From: Bacillota bacterium
GTDB taxonomy: Bacteria > Bacillota > Clostridia > Lachnospirales > Lachnospiraceae
DNA length: 64,000 bases
Assembly: GCA_023437365.1 (NCBI GenBank)
Contig: JAEZGK010000002.1
Coordinates: 55,468-119,467, forward strand
Reading direction: 5' to 3'
The position numbers and the translations under genes were made by a program. Each line of letters begins with the position of its first letter. The first letter of the stretch is position 1. Under the pieces are notes generated by a model. It was not told where the DNA came from. It searched no databases and saw only the letters and a program-made list of their open reading frames with translations. This document shows positions 43,144 through 52,235 of this stretch, piece by piece.

Positions 43144-44727
43144 TTACTGCTTCTCTCCAAGTGTTACATTCAGTGTCTTCTCTGTATATGCACCGCCTTC
43201 AATCACCTGGACTGTCAGCTTCACGTCCTGACCAGCCTTCTTATACTGGAGTGCATTCTTCAGATCTTCAATGGTCTCAACCTTGACACCATCCATACCG
43301 GTAATAATATCTCCCTGCATCAGTCCCGCTTTCTCAGCCGGGGAGCCTTTCACAACGTCATTCACATAGATACCAATTGGCATGTTGAACCTCTGAGCGT
43401 AAGCATCTGTCACTTCCTGTGCTGTGGAAGTATCGATGCCAAGGAAGCCCTGTTCACTTGCTGCAACCACTTCACGGTTCATCAGCTCGTTAATCATCGG
43501 GACAGCATTTGTAATCGGGATTGCATAGCCCATGCCTTCTACTTCCTGAGAAGCGAATTTTACGGAGTTGATACCAATTACCTCACCCTTGGTATTGATT
43601 AACGCACCGCCGCTGTTACCGGGGTTGATGGCTGCATCTGTCTGTAGAAGAGTCATCTTCTGATCCTCAATGGTAACCTCACGGTTAACTGCACTTACGT
43701 ATCCTACGGTAACAGACTGTCCATAGCCAAGTGCATTACCGATGGCAACTACCATCTCACCGGGTACCATGGTTGAGGAGTCACCTAAGGTTGCTACCTT
43801 GATGGCTGCTGTGGTATCCTGATCCAGCTGGCTCATATCTACAGAAAGAACCGCCAGGTCCGTATTTGCATCAGATCCCTTGACTGTCGCAGTCGCCTTC
43901 TTCTCATTGGAAAATAGGATCTCTATGGATGTAGCTCCGTTAATCACATGATTATTAGTCACAATCAGAAGCTTGGAATTATTCTGTGCAATGATAATAC
44001 CGGAACCGCTGCTCTCACCCTGCTGTTCATACTGCTGTCCGAAGAAATCTGTGGTTGTCTGTTTGACCGTGGAATTGATTGCAACGATGGAGGGCATTAC
44101 CTTAGCCACCACATCGGATACATCTGTTACAACACCTTGTGTAGCCGCATCAGAGGTAGGGATGGTACCGTTCTGATCTGCGTTCTGTGTCACCTCAGTA
44201 ACCTCAATCTTATTACCGTTGTCGGTAAGACTCTGTTTCGAGTCTGCCGGCCAGGCGAGATAATAATATGCCTGGAAGGCACCACCTGCTAGGATACCGA
44301 ATATTAGAGCAGCAGCTGTCAGCTTTGCAGCCTTCGCAAGTCCTTTTCTGCCCTTTCTTCTCTTCTCTTTCTTCTCCTCCGGTGTAGGATGAAGCGTCTG
44401 TCCGTAATTATTTGCACCAAAGCCTTGATTATTTGTTGAATAATAATTAGCTTGACCGAAATTGGTCTGACCATATCCGGTCTGATTATAATTTGTCGGA
44501 CCATATCCTGCCTGACCGTAACCGGTATAGCTGTAATTCCCCTGCCCATAACTGTCGGTCTGGGAATTGCTCGGATGACTATCCTGAATTATGCTATTAC
44601 TTGTATAGGAATAAGTGGTTTCTACATTCTTGTTCTCTGAGGAAGTTTCATTCAACTGCTCCTGTTGGTTCGAATTTTGAGTATTGCTATATTCGCCCGT
44701 TTCATTCTTTTCAAATTCGTTATTCAT
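43144..44727 (-). CDS. htrA: HtrA/DegP-family membrane serine protease
   Basis: The start is ATG 44727 after GAAAGGAGT (about 9 nt). The 527-residue protein has an Asn/Gln/Tyr/Gly-rich cytoplasmic tail with repeated GYGQ/NYGQ words (about 50-105), a basic stretch (EEKKEKRRKGRKG), one membrane helix (about 125-145), a trypsin-like domain and a C-terminal PDZ domain (GLMQGDIITGMDG). The catalytic triad is complete: IVTNNHVING (His), DANTDLAVLSV (Asp) and NPGNSGGALIN (Ser). HtrA degrades misfolded proteins at the outer face of the membrane. The low-complexity tail is longer than usual. It is monocistronic; pheA upstream has its own start signals. Confidence 0.93.
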   Translation of the reverse strand: MNNEFEKNETGEYSNTQNSNQQEQLNETSSENKNVETTYSYTSNSIIQDSHPSNSQTDSYGQGNYSYTGYGQAGYGPTNYNQTGYGQTNFGQANYYSTNNQGFGANNYGQTLHPTPEEKKEKRRKGRKGLAKAAKLTAAALIFGILAGGAFQAYYYLAWPADSKQSLTDNGNKIEVTEVTQNADQNGTIPTSDAATQGVVTDVSDVVAKVMPSIVAINSTVKQTTTDFFGQQYEQQGESSGSGIIIAQNNSKLLIVTNNHVINGATSIEILFSNEKKATATVKGSDANTDLAVLSVDMSQLDQDTTAAIKVATLGDSSTMVPGEMVVAIGNALGYGQSVTVGYVSAVNREVTIEDQKMTLLQTDAAINPGNSGGALINTKGEVIGINSVKFASQEVEGMGYAIPITNAVPMINELMNREVVAASEQGFLGIDTSTAQEVTDAYAQRFNMPIGIYVNDVVKGSPAEKAGLMQGDIITGMDGVKVETIEDLKNALQYKKAGQDVKLTVQVIEGGAYTEKTLNVTLGEKQ

Positions 44728-44867
44728 AAAGTACACTCCTTTCAAAATGCTGTCTAATTGTAATCGGTTGCCTGATTGGCTAACCTGTGATTTCCTTTTG
44801 ATAAGGACAGTGTAACAGTAAATTATGTTTACTTTGTGTTCTGTCTTTGAAAATTATATGAATTTAC

Positions 44868-46007
44868 TTATGCATGAACCGGAATGTAGCTACCCAGAAT
44901 CTTCATCTCCAGCGCTTCCTCACTGATACAGTGCAGCGCATTCTTCACTGCGGGGTTCTCCAGTCCTCCCTCGATATCCACATAGAATCTGTAAGCAAAT
45001 GCTTTGCCTGTAATCGGCCTTGATTCAATCTTGGTCATATTGATATTATTATAGATAAAATGGGAAAGCATATGATACAGGGAACCGCTCTTATGGGGAA
45101 GGGCAAAGCAGATACTGGTTCGCTCTGCGGTCTCGCTGTATATCCTCTGATTGGAAATGACGATGAAACGTGTCGTATTGTGATCCTCATTGTGAATTGC
45201 TTCCTGAAGCAGCGATAATCCCAGATATTCTCCTGCCCGTCTGCTGGCAATCGCTGCCTGCGTGACATCCTGTTCCTCCAGTACCTTTCTTGCACTGCCG
45301 GCAGTACTGCCGCCCACGATCTGCTGCATCAGCGGATGCAGGCTTAGGAACTGTGAGCACTGCAGCAGACCCTGCTTATGGGAATAGACCCGTCTGATTT
45401 CGGAAAGCTTCGCTCCGGGCATCCCCCACAGGTTATGTTCTATCTTTACCATATGTTCTCCAATGATATATACATTATATTCAGACAGCAAGTCAAAGAT
45501 ATCGGCAAGCGTTCCTGTCGAAGAATTTTCAATCGGTAGGACACCATATTCTGCCTTTCCATCCTGAACAGCCTGCATCACTTCCTCAAAGGTCACCATT
45601 GGAAGACCGGATACCTCAGTCTGAAAATATTCCAGCATCGCCTGCTCAGTGTAGGAGCCCTTCTCACCGTAAAAGGCAATCTGTGTATCCTTATTTCTCG
45701 AGAAATGCTCTACCTCTTTAAAGCCCAGGCTTTCCTGTTCTTCGAGAAGCATATACTGAAGTCTGCGGCTCATGGACATGATTTGCTTGAACAGATCGGC
45801 TACTGCTTTCTTATTGAATTCACTGCCGGCCATCGCTCTCAGTGCCGTAAGCTTTTCCTCTTCTCTGGCAGCATCAAAGATTGGTTTTCCGACGCTTTTT
45901 TTATAGTCAGCAATATCCATTGCCAATTCCATCCTCTTTTCAAACAGCTCCACCATCTGTCGATCAATCTCATCAATTTTTATTCTGCTTTCGGCTAAAT
46001 CTATCAT
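44868..46007 (-). CDS. pheA: Bifunctional chorismate mutase/prephenate dehydratase (P-protein)
   Basis: The 379-residue protein starts at ATG 46007 after TGGAGGAATAGG. Residues 1-90 are an AroQ-type chorismate mutase (ESRIKIDEIDRQMVELFEKR). Residues from about 110 form the prephenate dehydratase domain (IAFYGEKGSYTEQAMLEYF; IENSSTGTLADIFDLL; NTTRFIVISNQ, where the TRF motif carries catalytic Thr). The C-terminus is an ACT domain (ICFALPHKSGSLYHMLSHF, then KIESRPITGK) that binds phenylalanine for feedback inhibition. It makes phenylpyruvate for phenylalanine. The leader contains a tandem repeat described separately. Confidence 0.95.
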   Translation of the reverse strand: MIDLAESRIKIDEIDRQMVELFEKRMELAMDIADYKKSVGKPIFDAAREEEKLTALRAMAGSEFNKKAVADLFKQIMSMSRRLQYMLLEEQESLGFKEVEHFSRNKDTQIAFYGEKGSYTEQAMLEYFQTEVSGLPMVTFEEVMQAVQDGKAEYGVLPIENSSTGTLADIFDLLSEYNVYIIGEHMVKIEHNLWGMPGAKLSEIRRVYSHKQGLLQCSQFLSLHPLMQQIVGGSTAGSARKVLEEQDVTQAAIASRRAGEYLGLSLLQEAIHNEDHNTTRFIVISNQRIYSETAERTSICFALPHKSGSLYHMLSHFIYNNINMTKIESRPITGKAFAYRFYVDIEGGLENPAVKNALHCISEEALEMKILGSYIPVHA

Positions 46008-46023
46008 TCCTATTCCTCCATAT

Positions 46024-46121
46024 ACAACTAGGTTTTACCTAGTTGGGTCTACTATATTTATCTTACCTAGTCGGATTTACCCTAACTTGCTTACCTAATT
46101 GAGCTTACTTTACTTGGTTTA
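46024..46121. repeat. Seven 14-bp degenerate tandem repeats in the pheA leader
   Basis: Seven contiguous 14-bp units of the form CCTARTTGGGTTTA (plus strand) end 16 nt before the pheA ATG, next to its ribosome binding site. Two more units lie at 46139-46152 and 46168-46181. The two units nearest pheA form the perfect inverted repeat AACTAGGT-TTT-ACCTAGTT (46026-46044). I see no T-box or leader peptide. The remaining part of the 410-bp gap up to 46417 holds only AT-rich DNA and must contain divergent promoters. Confidence 0.85.
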
Positions 46122-46417
46122 CCCAGTGATTTTACAAACAGATCTTGGTTTACCTTATCTTCCTTCACTAAGTTGGGTTTACGAAATCTTTGTTTGTCCG
46201 ACCTTTTGGTATATTATACTATTATCCTCCCTAAGATGCAACAAATAGCTTTAACACTTTAAAGCGTTTAATTGCTCTTGTAGACTTGTACCATTTGCAT
46301 TATTGCAAACCTTAACTTGAAGTAATATAATAATATCATTAAGTACATTAATAAACAGCATATTACCAGGTTAATCTAATGCTTGCAGCTGCGATACTAC
46401 TTTCTTTGGAGGTTACC

Positions 46418-47458
46418 ATGATAAAAACAGTCACAAAAGTACTTATATTTCTTGCCGGTGTCACGATTATAGCAATACTGGCAATCATTGTGTATTCCTC
46501 CGGCCGTACATATTATAATGACGAGGATGAGATCGGCAATACCCCCGGAAACATCTATAACGGAGGGCTTTTCTGCGAGCAGAACGGAAGAATCTATTTC
46601 AGTAATGATGCTGCGGATGGGAAGCTCTATGTGATGAATCTGGATTGTTCGAATATAAAGAAGGTTTATGATGACAAAGCTGTATTTATCAATGCAGATG
46701 GCAATTATATCTACTATGTCCGTGCCAATAATACTCGGGAGGATTCCAAAGGAAGCATCATGATGTTCTATAACACAGGGGTTTTCCGTCTCAATTACAA
46801 TGGCAGTAACCTGCTGGCTTATTCAGCGAATCCCGGAGCTTATCTGATGCTGCATGGCAATTATCTATATTTTCAAAGATATGATGCGAAAATCGGGTTG
46901 TATCTTTACAGATATAAGATAGACGGTAAGGAGGAGCGTCTTTTATTAAAGGATGCGGTTATTCCATTCACAGTACAGAATAATGCACTTCTTTATACCG
47001 GTTATTCAGACAATCATAATATCAATGCCATGGATTTAAAGAGCTTTACATCACGTACACGCATAACCGGAAATATCACTTATCCAATCTATACAGAGAA
47101 TTTCATCTATTATCTCAATATGGACGATAATTATTATATCTATCGTATGAACTTAGATGGGTCAGATCCCGTACCCATTATCAAGAAGCGCTGTAGTACC
47201 TATAATATCACCAATGACGGGAGATACCTATTCTATCAGGTGGACGACACGAAGCAGAACGGCATCAACCGTTATGATTTGAAGACAGAGAAGAATGATA
47301 TTCTGATGGATGGGAATTTTAAGCAAATTCATGTGACCACGAATTATGTATTCTTCAAGGATTATGATAATACGAATACCTACGTTCTCGGAACCGGAGC
47401 CGGTAAGAATATCAGTACCTTTCATCCGCCGGATCTGGATGCTCCTGATATGAAGTAA
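46418..47458 (+). CDS. Membrane-anchored DUF5050-like beta-propeller protein
   Basis: The start is ATG 46418 after TTTGGAGG; an upstream in-frame codon at 46379 is before the ribosome binding site. The 346-residue product has one N-terminal membrane segment (VTKVLIFLAGVTIIAILAII) and then a domain of repeated strands with phrases such as IYFSNDAADGKLYVMNLD and FIYYLNMDDNYYIYRMNLDG, typical of DUF5050/YWTD-like propellers. It is probably displayed outside the cell; no catalytic residues are evident. Its last 47 nt overlap the 3' end of folC on the other strand. Confidence 0.8.
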   Translation: MIKTVTKVLIFLAGVTIIAILAIIVYSSGRTYYNDEDEIGNTPGNIYNGGLFCEQNGRIYFSNDAADGKLYVMNLDCSNIKKVYDDKAVFINADGNYIYYVRANNTREDSKGSIMMFYNTGVFRLNYNGSNLLAYSANPGAYLMLHGNYLYFQRYDAKIGLYLYRYKIDGKEERLLLKDAVIPFTVQNNALLYTGYSDNHNINAMDLKSFTSRTRITGNITYPIYTENFIYYLNMDDNYYIYRMNLDGSDPVPIIKKRCSTYNITNDGRYLFYQVDDTKQNGINRYDLKTEKNDILMDGNFKQIHVTTNYVFFKDYDNTNTYVLGTGAGKNISTFHPPDLDAPDMK

Positions 47459-48803
47459 TAAGCTCCTTCAGTTCTCCGAGGAAGGAAAGTGAGCCAAAGG
47501 CTAGGATGATATCCTCCTCTCCTACCGCTTTATAAGCATAAGCTACCGCCTGCCTGACAGTCTTGGCATCAAGTACTGTCGGGCAGTATTTTTGTGCCTC
47601 ATGTGCCAAAACCTCTGAGGAAAGAGCCCTGCTGTTCTCCGGTGTCAGGGTAATGATTTGATCCGCCAAAGGTGCTGTCAGCTCTGTCACCCTGCGGTAA
47701 TCCTTATCTGCGAAGATACCCATGATATAGATTACCCTGCGTCCCCCGAAATATAGTCTGACAGCCTCAGCAAGCCGCATGGCCGCATCCTCATTATGTG
47801 CTCCATCGATAATGACATACGGCTTGCGCGCGATCATCTCAAGTCTGCCGCTCCATTTTGTCATGGATAGGCCGGTCTGCACTGCTTCATCAGATATAAC
47901 GATACCCTGCTTTCTGAGTACATCTATAGTATTGATGGCGAGCACCGCATTGATGATCTGATGTGTGCCCAACAACTGAATATGATATTCTTCTTCCTGA
48001 TATCGAAAATCCGTGCCCTCCGGGGTAAAGGATAATGTAATTGCATTTGCAGCATCCGCAATTGTGAGAAAGGCTTTCTTCTCATGACTAACCCTTTTTA
48101 GTACCTCAAGCACCTCAGGCTTCTGACTACAGGTCACAACCGGACAGCCATTCTTAATTATTCCTGCCTTTTCCTCTGCAATGAGTTCTAGCGTACCTCC
48201 GAGGAACTGCATATGATCCATGCTGATGGAGGTTATGACACTGCAGACAGGCTTTCTGATGACATTTGTAGCATCCAGCCTTCCGCCAAGCCCTACTTCA
48301 ATCACTGCAAAGTCCACTCCAACCTCTTTAAAATACAGCATCGCCATCGCAGTCTCTATCTCAAAAGAGGTCGGATGAGCTAAGCCTTCAGCCAGCATCG
48401 CTTCACAGGTCCTTTTTACCTTTTCGATAGCATCGCTGACTCCCTGCCTACTGATATACTCCGTCCGGTAGGGGCACCCTATTTCATCTGTTCTCAGAAG
48501 TATCCTACTCTGCTCTTGTTCACCGTTCCCCTTCTTACAAGGATAAGAGATCTGAATTCTTTCACGATAAGAAAAAACAGCCGGAGAGATATATCTCCCC
48601 ACCCGGTAACCTGCTGCTGCCAGGCTAGATGCGATAAAGGCACTCGTCGAACCCTTGCCGTTCGTTCCTGCAATATGGATGAGCTTCAGTGCCTCCTGCG
48701 GATTCCCCAGACGCGACAAAAGCCCGGTCACTGTCTCCAGCCCGAGCTTACTTCCATATTGATTCGCTTTCTCTATAAAGCTTCTAGCTTCCTCATAGGT
48801 CAT
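47412..48803 (-). CDS. folC: Folylpolyglutamate synthase/dihydrofolate synthase
   Basis: The 463-residue Mur-ligase-type enzyme carries the ATP-binding loop IAGTNGKGSTSAFIASSL near residue 45, the FEIETAMAMLYF and VGLGGRLDATNVI segments characteristic of FolC, and IIDGAHNEDAA of the C-terminal domain. It joins glutamate to dihydropteroate or folates. ATG 48803 is preferred over ATG 48809, which lies too close to the AAGGCGG ribosome binding site. It is downstream of the methyltransferase gene by about 12 nt, forming an operon. The C-terminus overlaps a convergent gene. Confidence 0.94.
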   Translation of the reverse strand: MTYEEARSFIEKANQYGSKLGLETVTGLLSRLGNPQEALKLIHIAGTNGKGSTSAFIASSLAAAGYRVGRYISPAVFSYRERIQISYPCKKGNGEQEQSRILLRTDEIGCPYRTEYISRQGVSDAIEKVKRTCEAMLAEGLAHPTSFEIETAMAMLYFKEVGVDFAVIEVGLGGRLDATNVIRKPVCSVITSISMDHMQFLGGTLELIAEEKAGIIKNGCPVVTCSQKPEVLEVLKRVSHEKKAFLTIADAANAITLSFTPEGTDFRYQEEEYHIQLLGTHQIINAVLAINTIDVLRKQGIVISDEAVQTGLSMTKWSGRLEMIARKPYVIIDGAHNEDAAMRLAEAVRLYFGGRRVIYIMGIFADKDYRRVTELTAPLADQIITLTPENSRALSSEVLAHEAQKYCPTVLDAKTVRQAVAYAYKAVGEEDIILAFGSLSFLGELKELITSYQEHPDPADERY

Positions 48804-48815
48804 ATACATACCGCC

Positions 48816-50030
48816 TTATTTCTCATTCACTACCTGGAAGATGAAAAATTTCAGATAATAGGATTCATCCGCTGCCCAGAGAATAGGATGGTCCGGTGCC
48901 TGGGTACGGTATTCTACCTGCCGAACTCTCTTTCTTACATTCTTTGCCGCCTGCCCGATGGTCTCCGTAAATAAATCCGGAGTCATAAAATGAGAACAGG
49001 AGCAGGTTGCGAGATAGCCCCCATCCTTAATTAACTTCATCGCACGTAAATTAATCTCACGATATCCTTTCATCGCATTCTTTACTGAATTCTTGGATTT
49101 TGTAAAGGCTGGCGGGTCCAATATGATGACATCAAAGAGCTCTCCCTGCCTCTCATACTCCGGCAACAGATCAAATACATCCGCTGTGATAAATTTCACC
49201 CGGTCTGATAATCCATTCAGAGCTGCATTCTCCGTAGCCTGGGCAACACCCAGTTCAGAGGCATCGACTCCGATTACCTCGCGTGCTCCTCCCATGCCCG
49301 CATTTAGAGCAAAGGAACCGGTATGGGTAAAGCAATCCAGCACCCTTGCACCCCTGCATAAGCTCGCAATAGCAGCACGGTTATATTTCTGATCGAGGAA
49401 GAAGCCGGTCTTCTGACCTTCTGCCACATCCACGATATATTTTACTTGATTCTCGACAATCTGAACCTTAGTATCGAAGGGTTCGCCGATAAAGCCTTTT
49501 ACCCGTTCCATTCCTTCATTCAGACGAACCTTCGCATCGCTACGTTCATAGATACCACGAATTGTGATACCCTCCTGAGTCAAAAGCTCCTTGAGAATAT
49601 CCAGAATCGTAAGCTTCAGCCTGTCTATTCCGAGTGCCAGAGACTGTACCACCAGCACATCCGAGAATTTATCTATCACGATACCGGGGAGGAAATCAGC
49701 CTCACCAAAGATAATCCTACAGCTGTCCGTATCGACTGTCGTCTTACGGTATTCCCAGGCAGCCCTTACACGCATCGTGAGGAAAGCATGATCAATCTCC
49801 TGCCCCTTTACTCTTGACATGATTCTGATTCTAATCTTCGAATTGGAGTTAATAAATCCACAACCCAGATAATAATCGTCAAAGTCATGCACATAGACCA
49901 GGTCTCCATCCTCATAATCCCCGGTGATCCGGTCAATCTCATTGTCATAGATCCAGAGACCGCCGTTCTTTAAGTTCCTGCCTTCTCCCTTTTTCAGTGT
50001 TACGATTGCTTTGGCTCTATTTCCGCTCAT
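48816..50030 (-). CDS. RlmI-like class I rRNA methyltransferase with PUA domain
   Basis: The 404-residue protein opens with a PUA domain (IVTLKKGEGRNLKNGGLWIY). A central region follows (GEADFLPGIVIDKFSDVLVV), then a Rossmann SAM-binding domain with VLDCFTHTGSFALNAG (motif I), the acidic loop IGVDASE and the catalytic segment IILDPPAFTKSK. This is the layout of RlmI/RlmK-type 23S rRNA cytosine-5 methyltransferases, with a second motif CSCSHFM near the end. The target nucleotide cannot be read from sequence. It probably forms a two-gene operon with folC. Confidence 0.9.
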   Translation of the reverse strand: MSGNRAKAIVTLKKGEGRNLKNGGLWIYDNEIDRITGDYEDGDLVYVHDFDDYYLGCGFINSNSKIRIRIMSRVKGQEIDHAFLTMRVRAAWEYRKTTVDTDSCRIIFGEADFLPGIVIDKFSDVLVVQSLALGIDRLKLTILDILKELLTQEGITIRGIYERSDAKVRLNEGMERVKGFIGEPFDTKVQIVENQVKYIVDVAEGQKTGFFLDQKYNRAAIASLCRGARVLDCFTHTGSFALNAGMGGAREVIGVDASELGVAQATENAALNGLSDRVKFITADVFDLLPEYERQGELFDVIILDPPAFTKSKNSVKNAMKGYREINLRAMKLIKDGGYLATCSCSHFMTPDLFTETIGQAAKNVRKRVRQVEYRTQAPDHPILWAADESYYLKFFIFQVVNEK

Positions 50031-50188
50031 ATCTATATCAGTGCCTTTCTTAGTGTTCCTCTTATTCTTTATCAGACTAATTACTTCTTTCTCCGCGCCA
50101 ACTTACCTTTTTACTATTCTTCATGCATCGCTTATAAGCTTATTCTCCAAGACAGAAGAGCATTCTTATACTTCCATACTATCCAATC

Positions 50189-50629
50189 TTATTCTTCGCG
50201 ATTTCTGTTAAATATATAAAGCTTACTGAATACATAATTCAGTATGATTACAATCACTGCCAGACCAGCCTTGACGATAAGACGGTAGAAGCCAAGCCGG
50301 TCTACAAAAATATACATACCCAATTGCTCAACGACTAGGGTTACCAGCCTTGCCCCAAAAAACTTGGTCAGTTTAGTCACTTCTTCCTTGGTACCGGAGC
50401 TTTTCGACATAAATACATTTCTTTTGTTTACGATATAAGCAAAAGTTACTGCTATCACCCAGGCCCAGCCATTTGCCCATAGATTGGACAATCCCAGTCG
50501 ATATAAACCCTCATAGCTGACGAAGTTCACGATTGTCGTCAGAACACCGGCTATGATATAGGATATGGTCTCTCTGTTTACTGCCACCTGCCACAGCTTC
50601 CTGATTAGTATCTTAATTTTTTTATCCAT
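50189..50629 (-). CDS. GtrA-family membrane protein
   Basis: The start is ATG 50629 after TTGGAGGA; an in-frame TTG further up lacks a ribosome binding site. The 146-residue protein has four hydrophobic segments with the GtrA pattern: SYIIAGVLTTIVNFVSYEGL, WAWVIAVTFAYIVNKRNVF, then two more helices ending in a short charged tail. GtrA-like proteins are thought to flip lipid-linked sugars for decoration of cell-wall polymers. No glycosyltransferase gene is adjacent, so the pathway is unknown. Confidence 0.88.
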   Translation of the reverse strand: MDKKIKILIRKLWQVAVNRETISYIIAGVLTTIVNFVSYEGLYRLGLSNLWANGWAWVIAVTFAYIVNKRNVFMSKSSGTKEEVTKLTKFFGARLVTLVVEQLGMYIFVDRLGFYRLIVKAGLAVIVIILNYVFSKLYIFNRNREE

Positions 50630-50715
50630 TCCGTCCTCCAATGTAAGCATTTCAAATGATTATATCATGCCTGTCCCAAGAAATCCAGTAAAAAGAGTTC
50701 ACATGAAGCAGAGGT

Positions 50716-51795
50716 CTACACATCATCCTTGACGAAATAATTCAGCTTTTTCTCCATAGCCTGAATGTCCTGGGAATAGAATAACGCCTGTTCCTTAGTG
50801 ATTTTTCCGAATAAATATAGCTCATAGATCGCATCATCCATCGTCTTTATGCCCTGACGTTTATTGGTCTGAAGATAGGTTGTGATCTGTGCCAGCTTAC
50901 CCTCTCTCAGAAGGTTTCTCAGAGCAGGATTGGATAAGATTACTTCAAAGGCAGCTACTCTGCCTGTCTGATCAGCTGTCGGGATCAGCTGCTGTGAGAT
51001 TACTCCCTCCAGTACTGAGGACAGCTGGACCCTTACCTGCTGATGTCGATGGGGAGGAAATACATCAATGACTCTCTCCAGTGCGCTGATTGCTCCAATC
51101 GTATTCAGAGAGGTCAGCACCAAATGGCCGGTCTCAGCCGCACTGATGGCTATATCCATCGTCTCGTAGTCCCTCATCTCCCCAATCAGGATGACATCCG
51201 GGTCCTCTCTGAGCACTTCCCTTAGTGCGTTGGAGAAGGAAAGGGAGTCCGTACCGATTTCCCTTTGATTTACTATAGACTTATTATGCTTGTGAAGATA
51301 TTCAATCGGATCCTCCAAGGTTATGATATGACGATTCTGATTATTATTGATCAGGTCAATGATTGTCGCAAGGGTTGTAGATTTACCGCTGCCGGTCGGA
51401 CCGGTAACCAGAATTAATCCTCTCTTTTTCTTGGACAGTTCTATGATGGAAGCCGGCATTTCCAGCTCCTCAGGAGTCGGTATTGATGTATAGATAATTC
51501 TGATAACCAGGGCATAGGAACCGCGCTGTTTGAACAAATTGACACGAAACCTTCCCACATTCATGATGGCATAGGAGAAGTCCACTTCTCCATTATTCTG
51601 CAAAGTCTCCATTAACCGGTCAGGCACCATGGGCATAGCAATCTCTGTCAGATCAGCGGGGCTAAGTGTATCATACCCCATATCCACTAACTCTCCGTTG
51701 ACTCTGCATCGCGGTGATATCCCCACCGTCAGATGTAGATCTGATGCTCTTCTTAGCTGTGCATCCTGTAATAATTCATCGATTGTAGCTTTCAT
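50716..51795 (-). CDS. pilT: PilT-type type IV pilus retraction ATPase
   Basis: The 359-residue protein shows an N-terminal PAS-like domain (MKATIDELLQDAQLRRASDL then HLTVGISPRCRVNGEL) and a RecA-type ATPase with Walker A VTGPTGSGKSTTLATIID, an Asp box (IITLEDPIEYLH), Walker B (REDPDVILIGEMRDYETM) and His box (AETGHLVLTSLNT). The size and the AIRNLIRE-like segment ALRNLLREGK are typical of PilT. It powers pilus retraction in twitching. No other pilus gene is in the window, so partners must be encoded elsewhere. Confidence 0.93.
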   Translation of the reverse strand: MKATIDELLQDAQLRRASDLHLTVGISPRCRVNGELVDMGYDTLSPADLTEIAMPMVPDRLMETLQNNGEVDFSYAIMNVGRFRVNLFKQRGSYALVIRIIYTSIPTPEELEMPASIIELSKKKRGLILVTGPTGSGKSTTLATIIDLINNNQNRHIITLEDPIEYLHKHNKSIVNQREIGTDSLSFSNALREVLREDPDVILIGEMRDYETMDIAISAAETGHLVLTSLNTIGAISALERVIDVFPPHRHQQVRVQLSSVLEGVISQQLIPTADQTGRVAAFEVILSNPALRNLLREGKLAQITTYLQTNKRQGIKTMDDAIYELYLFGKITKEQALFYSQDIQAMEKKLNYFVKDDV

Positions 51796-52069
51796 TCCTT
51801 TATCCTCCCCTATATACGCATTCTATGATTAAGTCCGTACCAAGAATTGCATAGGCACTTATTTATGATGTCATAAGCTTAATTATAAATAGCTATCCAA
51901 AAAATAACAATAAATATTTTAACAAATTATAGCAAAATAAAGAATCAAGGGATGCTTTGCACCTTTTCCGGAGCTAAGCCTTTGTCATTGCCAGTATGCA
52001 TAGCATAGAAATTTATATTCATAGGGGCACTAAAGTAATGGTCTGTAAATTTGACACTTTCATTCTATT

Positions 52070-52113
52070 AAATATTTTATCAAATTGAAATAAATATTTT
52101 ATCAAATTGAAAT
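52070..52113. repeat. Two perfect 22-bp tandem repeats upstream of the ABC-F promoter
   Basis: Two identical, directly adjacent 22-bp copies (each AAATATTTTATC followed by AAATTGAAAT) end 7 bp before the -35 element at 52121. The AT-rich sequence could serve as an UP element or as paired operator sites. The rest of the 51796-52235 gap holds no gene. Confidence 0.85.
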
Positions 52114-52120
52114 ATTCGAA

Positions 52121-52149
52121 TTGTCTTTTTGTCATACTTCGTGTAAAAT
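52121..52149 (+). promoter_or_regulatory. Promoter of the ABC-F gene
   Basis: TTGTCT (52121-52126) and TAAAAT (52144-52149) are spaced by 17 bp. The leader to ATG 52236 would be about 80 nt. Confidence 0.6.
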
Positions 52150-52235
52150 TATGAGTTGCAGTGTAAAAATAACCGATCTATGTGAAAGTCTTTCTGCCTT
52201 AACATCGATCGAATAATATAAGGAATGAGGTATTT

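Noticed and set aside
46008..46378. T-box or phenylalanine leader peptide in front of pheA
   Set aside because: No T-box core motif, no short Phe-rich frame and no terminator/antiterminator pair could be found; the leader is dominated by 14-bp repeats.
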